Source: Methylocapsa sp. S129 (lineage in GTDB: Bacteria; Pseudomonadota; Alphaproteobacteria; Rhizobiales; Beijerinckiaceae). From it: 64,000 nucleotides of DNA. The position numbers and the translations under genes are program-made. How positions within the stretch are numbered: the first letter of the stretch is position 1; each line of letters begins with the position of its first letter. Under the pieces are notes generated by a model that saw only the letters and a program-made list of their open reading frames with translations, did not search any database and was not told the origin of the DNA. Shown here piece by piece: positions 61,584-64,000 of this stretch. The stretch is from NCBI RefSeq assembly GCF_009765995.1, contig NZ_LMUI01000011.1, positions 806,912-870,911 of the forward strand, read 5' to 3'.

Positions 61584-63917
61584 ATGCTCGGGCAGGCTTT
61601 GCTTCAACGCCACGGCCAATCTCTTGACCGCGATCATGAGCGCATGGCGCAGCCGGAGGTCGGCGGCGACAGGCTCTGGCGTCAGATCGGGAGCGGAAGG
61701 GGCGAATCCGAGCGTCAATCGACAATAGGGGCGCTCAGGGCGCAGGTGCTGCGTTATGAAACGACCATCGACAAGATCGCGCAGGGCGTGTGCTTTTTCG
61801 ACGGCGAACAAAGGCTGATGCTTTGCAATCGCCGCTATGCGGAAATATACGGCCTCGCGCCCGAAGATGTCAGCGTCGGCAAGACATTGCGGGAGATCGC
61901 CGAACGCCGCTTCGCCCTTGGCGCGTGCCCGGCGATGACGCCGCAGGAATATCTTTCATGGTGTGATCGGGTCAATCTGGGGCGCGTCGCGGATAGTTGG
62001 ACCGCGGAACTCAAGGACGGCCGGACGATCCTGATTCATCATCAGCCGCTGCCCGAGGGCGGCTGGGTGGCGACGCATGAAGACGTCACCGAGCGGAAAC
62101 TGGCGAACGTTCAACATGAGGAGCAAGCCGAGATCCTCGAAATGATCGCGGTCAGCGCGCCGCTGGAAAATGTTCTCGATCGTCTTGTGCGCCTCATCGA
62201 GTCGCAGATGATACGGATGCATGGCTTCGTCCTGCTGCTGGACAGCGACGGCGTCCGGTTGCGCCATGGCGCCGCCCCGAACCTGCCGAAAGCTTATGCC
62301 GAGGCCATCGATGGCCTGCGCATCGGCTCCAATGCCGGCTCTTGCGGCGCGGCCGCTCTTCGGCGGGAAACCATTGTGGTCGCCGATATCCTGACTGACC
62401 CGTTGTGGGCGGATTGTCGCGACCTGGCCGCTCCGCACGGCCTTCGCTCATGCTGGTCGACCCCGATCCTGTCGCATCATGGCGCGGTGCTCGGCACATT
62501 CGCGATGTATTCGAAGGAAGTGCGCGAACCGACCGCTGCCGAAATGCGCCTGGTCGACGCCGCCACGCGCATCGCCGGCATTGCGATCGAACGCAAGCAG
62601 GCCGAAGATCGCATTCACTTCATGGCCAACCACGACGCGCTGACCGGGCTTCCCAACCGCACCCTGCTCAAGGACCGCCTCACGCAGGCGGTCCTATACG
62701 CACAGCGCTACGACCGTTGGGCGACCGTCGTGTTCGTCGATCTCGACAATTTCAAATTCATCAATGACAGCCTGGGCCACAATGTCGGCGACGAACTTTT
62801 GAAGATCGTCGCCCATCGCATGGTCTCTTGCATCAGAGCGACCGATACGGTGGTGCGGCTCGGCGGCGATGAATTCGTGATCCTTCTTTTCGATCAGCCC
62901 AAGAGCGCGGACATCATCTCGGCGACGCTGCAAAAAGTCAGGGCGGCGATCGCGGAGCCGATCCATGTCGACGGGCATGATCTTGAGGTCACTTGCAGCA
63001 TAGGCTTGGCGAATTATCCCAATGACGGGACCGACGCCGATACGTTGCTGGCCAATGCTGATGCGGCGATGTACCGCGCCAAGGAAATCGGCCGCGACAA
63101 TTTTCAGTTCTATACGCCGGAACTGAATACGAAGGTCCACGAAAAATTCCTGCTGCAAAAAGAACTGAGAAACGCGATCGTCCGCTCGGAATTCGTCATC
63201 CACTATCAGCCGCAGGTGGATCTGCGAACGGGGCGCGTCTTCGCGGTCGAAGCGTTGATCCGCTGGCAGCATCCGACCATGGGCATGATTTCACCGATCA
63301 AATTCATCCCGATGGCGGAGGAGACGGGGCTGATCGTGCCGATCGGCGATTGGATTTTGCTCGCCGCCTGCCGGCAGAACAAGGCCTGGCAAGATGCGGG
63401 CCTGCCGCCTATGACCATTTGCGTGAACGTATCGGCGCGGCAATTCAAGGAAAAGAACTGGGTCAGCCGCGTCGCCGGCGCGTTGCAGGAAAGCGGCCTC
63501 GACGCTAGATATCTTGAGCTTGAGCTGACCGAAAGCCTGATCATGCAGGATGTCGACCAGGCGGTCGCGACGATGCGGGAACTGCAGATTCTGGGCGTCC
63601 AGCTTTCCGTCGACGATTTCGGCACCGGCTACTCGAGCCTCGCTGCGCTGAAGAACTTCCCCGTCGCCCGATTGAAGATCGACAAGTCCTTCATCAGCGA
63701 CATTCTCAACAATGAGAGCGACCGGGCCGTCGCCAGCGCTGTGATCTCGCTCGGCCAAAAGCTGAATCTGAGGGTCATTGCCGAGGGCGTCGAGACAGAC
63801 GGCCAGGTTGCATTCCTGCGCGAAAATAATTGCGACGAAATGCAGGGTTATCACTTCAGCAAGCCGATCCCCGCTTGCGACATTGAAAAGCTGCTCGCGG
63901 CGCGACAGCATTCCTGA
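61584..63917 (+). CDS. PAS-GAF-GGDEF-EAL cyclic-di-GMP signalling protein
   Basis: 777-residue soluble c-di-GMP enzyme. Order: PAS_7-like domain (about 55-170, ending VATHEDVTERKLA), GAF domain (185-340), GGDEF (345-510) and EAL (530-770). The diguanylate cyclase site is intact (RLGGDEF, 425-431) with an I-site RATD (418-421). The phosphodiesterase motifs EALIRW (556-), ELTES, DDFGTGYSS, KIDKSFI and AEGVET are also intact, so both activities are possible. No membrane segment is seen. The start is uncertain; ATG at 61644 is an alternative. Confidence 0.9.
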   Translation: MLGQALLQRHGQSLDRDHERMAQPEVGGDRLWRQIGSGRGESERQSTIGALRAQVLRYETTIDKIAQGVCFFDGEQRLMLCNRRYAEIYGLAPEDVSVGKTLREIAERRFALGACPAMTPQEYLSWCDRVNLGRVADSWTAELKDGRTILIHHQPLPEGGWVATHEDVTERKLANVQHEEQAEILEMIAVSAPLENVLDRLVRLIESQMIRMHGFVLLLDSDGVRLRHGAAPNLPKAYAEAIDGLRIGSNAGSCGAAALRRETIVVADILTDPLWADCRDLAAPHGLRSCWSTPILSHHGAVLGTFAMYSKEVREPTAAEMRLVDAATRIAGIAIERKQAEDRIHFMANHDALTGLPNRTLLKDRLTQAVLYAQRYDRWATVVFVDLDNFKFINDSLGHNVGDELLKIVAHRMVSCIRATDTVVRLGGDEFVILLFDQPKSADIISATLQKVRAAIAEPIHVDGHDLEVTCSIGLANYPNDGTDADTLLANADAAMYRAKEIGRDNFQFYTPELNTKVHEKFLLQKELRNAIVRSEFVIHYQPQVDLRTGRVFAVEALIRWQHPTMGMISPIKFIPMAEETGLIVPIGDWILLAACRQNKAWQDAGLPPMTICVNVSARQFKEKNWVSRVAGALQESGLDARYLELELTESLIMQDVDQAVATMRELQILGVQLSVDDFGTGYSSLAALKNFPVARLKIDKSFISDILNNESDRAVASAVISLGQKLNLRVIAEGVETDGQVAFLRENNCDEMQGYHFSKPIPACDIEKLLAARQHS

Positions 63918-64000
63918 AGCGCGGGCGGCGGAATAATCCGCAGCCCTCGCCATTCGGATCGGGGTCGCCAGCGGCGGTTGCGTCCGGCGCCCGCCCGTCC
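63918..64000. other. 3' end of window, no gene seen
   Basis: 83 bp after the GGDEF-EAL stop. GC-rich, without a convincing frame or terminator. Confidence 0.3.

Overview
The window reads as chromosomal DNA of a GC-rich alphaproteobacterium, probably of the Hyphomicrobiales and perhaps near the Beijerinckiaceae or Methylocystaceae. This rests on gene content: a LivKHMGF transporter, UgpC/MalK-type sugar uptake, a DUF1127 protein, MttB-family methyltransferase with RACo and dimethylglycine dehydrogenase, and methylmalonyl-CoA mutase in two subunits. No 16S rRNA, tRNA, integrase, transposase or CRISPR array was seen, so placement is inference. Genes are densely packed, many with 1-4 bp start/stop overlaps.

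Layout: 1-5.0 kb is a carbohydrate ABC transporter operon on the minus strand (ATPase, a decayed creatininase fragment, a long Tat-exported binding protein, two permeases, the last cut by the window edge). 5.1-7 kb holds small secreted or membrane proteins. 7.1-10.8 kb is an idonate/gluconate block (gnd, idnO, divergent idnD). 10.9-17 kb has a YcaQ-like glycosylase, a Nudix/M20 pair, a PiT phosphate transporter and a 1-Cys peroxiredoxin. 17.3-24.6 kb carries mutA and mutB, unusually separated by a tannase-family esterase and a DUF817 membrane protein. 24.7-26.8 kb has ubiA between two small secreted proteins.

26.9-30.6 kb (minus) is a corrinoid module: corrinoid protein, DUF1638, the small 'virulence factor' family protein and the RACo-type activator. 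A nitrilase-family amidase follows, then a plus-strand acyl-CoA cluster (SDR, MaoC hydratase, MFE2-like SDR, thiolase) and a complete branched-chain-type ABC transporter. 40-46 kb holds an outer-membrane barrel, a fasciclin protein, a YecD-like protein, a small hydrolase, rpsD, a DUF1127 protein and manC. 46.4-50.9 kb is a run of small stress or detoxification proteins with TetR and HxlR regulators whose operators can be read directly.

50.9-61.2 kb is a seven-gene minus-strand catabolic array: Fe-alcohol dehydrogenase, aldehyde dehydrogenase, enolase-superfamily enzyme, LysR regulator, MttB-family methyltransferase, MFS carrier and dimethylglycine dehydrogenase. The window ends with a PAS-GAF-GGDEF-EAL protein.

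The most interesting system is the corrinoid-dependent demethylation pathway divided between 26.9-30.6 kb (corrinoid carrier, activator and two poorly known partners) and 50.9-61.2 kb (methyltransferase plus dimethylglycine dehydrogenase). The simplest model is that MttB removes one methyl group from a betaine-like quaternary amine onto the corrinoid protein, RACo keeps the cobalt reduced, and dimethylglycine dehydrogenase processes the tertiary amine. The methyl-corrinoid to tetrahydrofolate transferase is not in the window.
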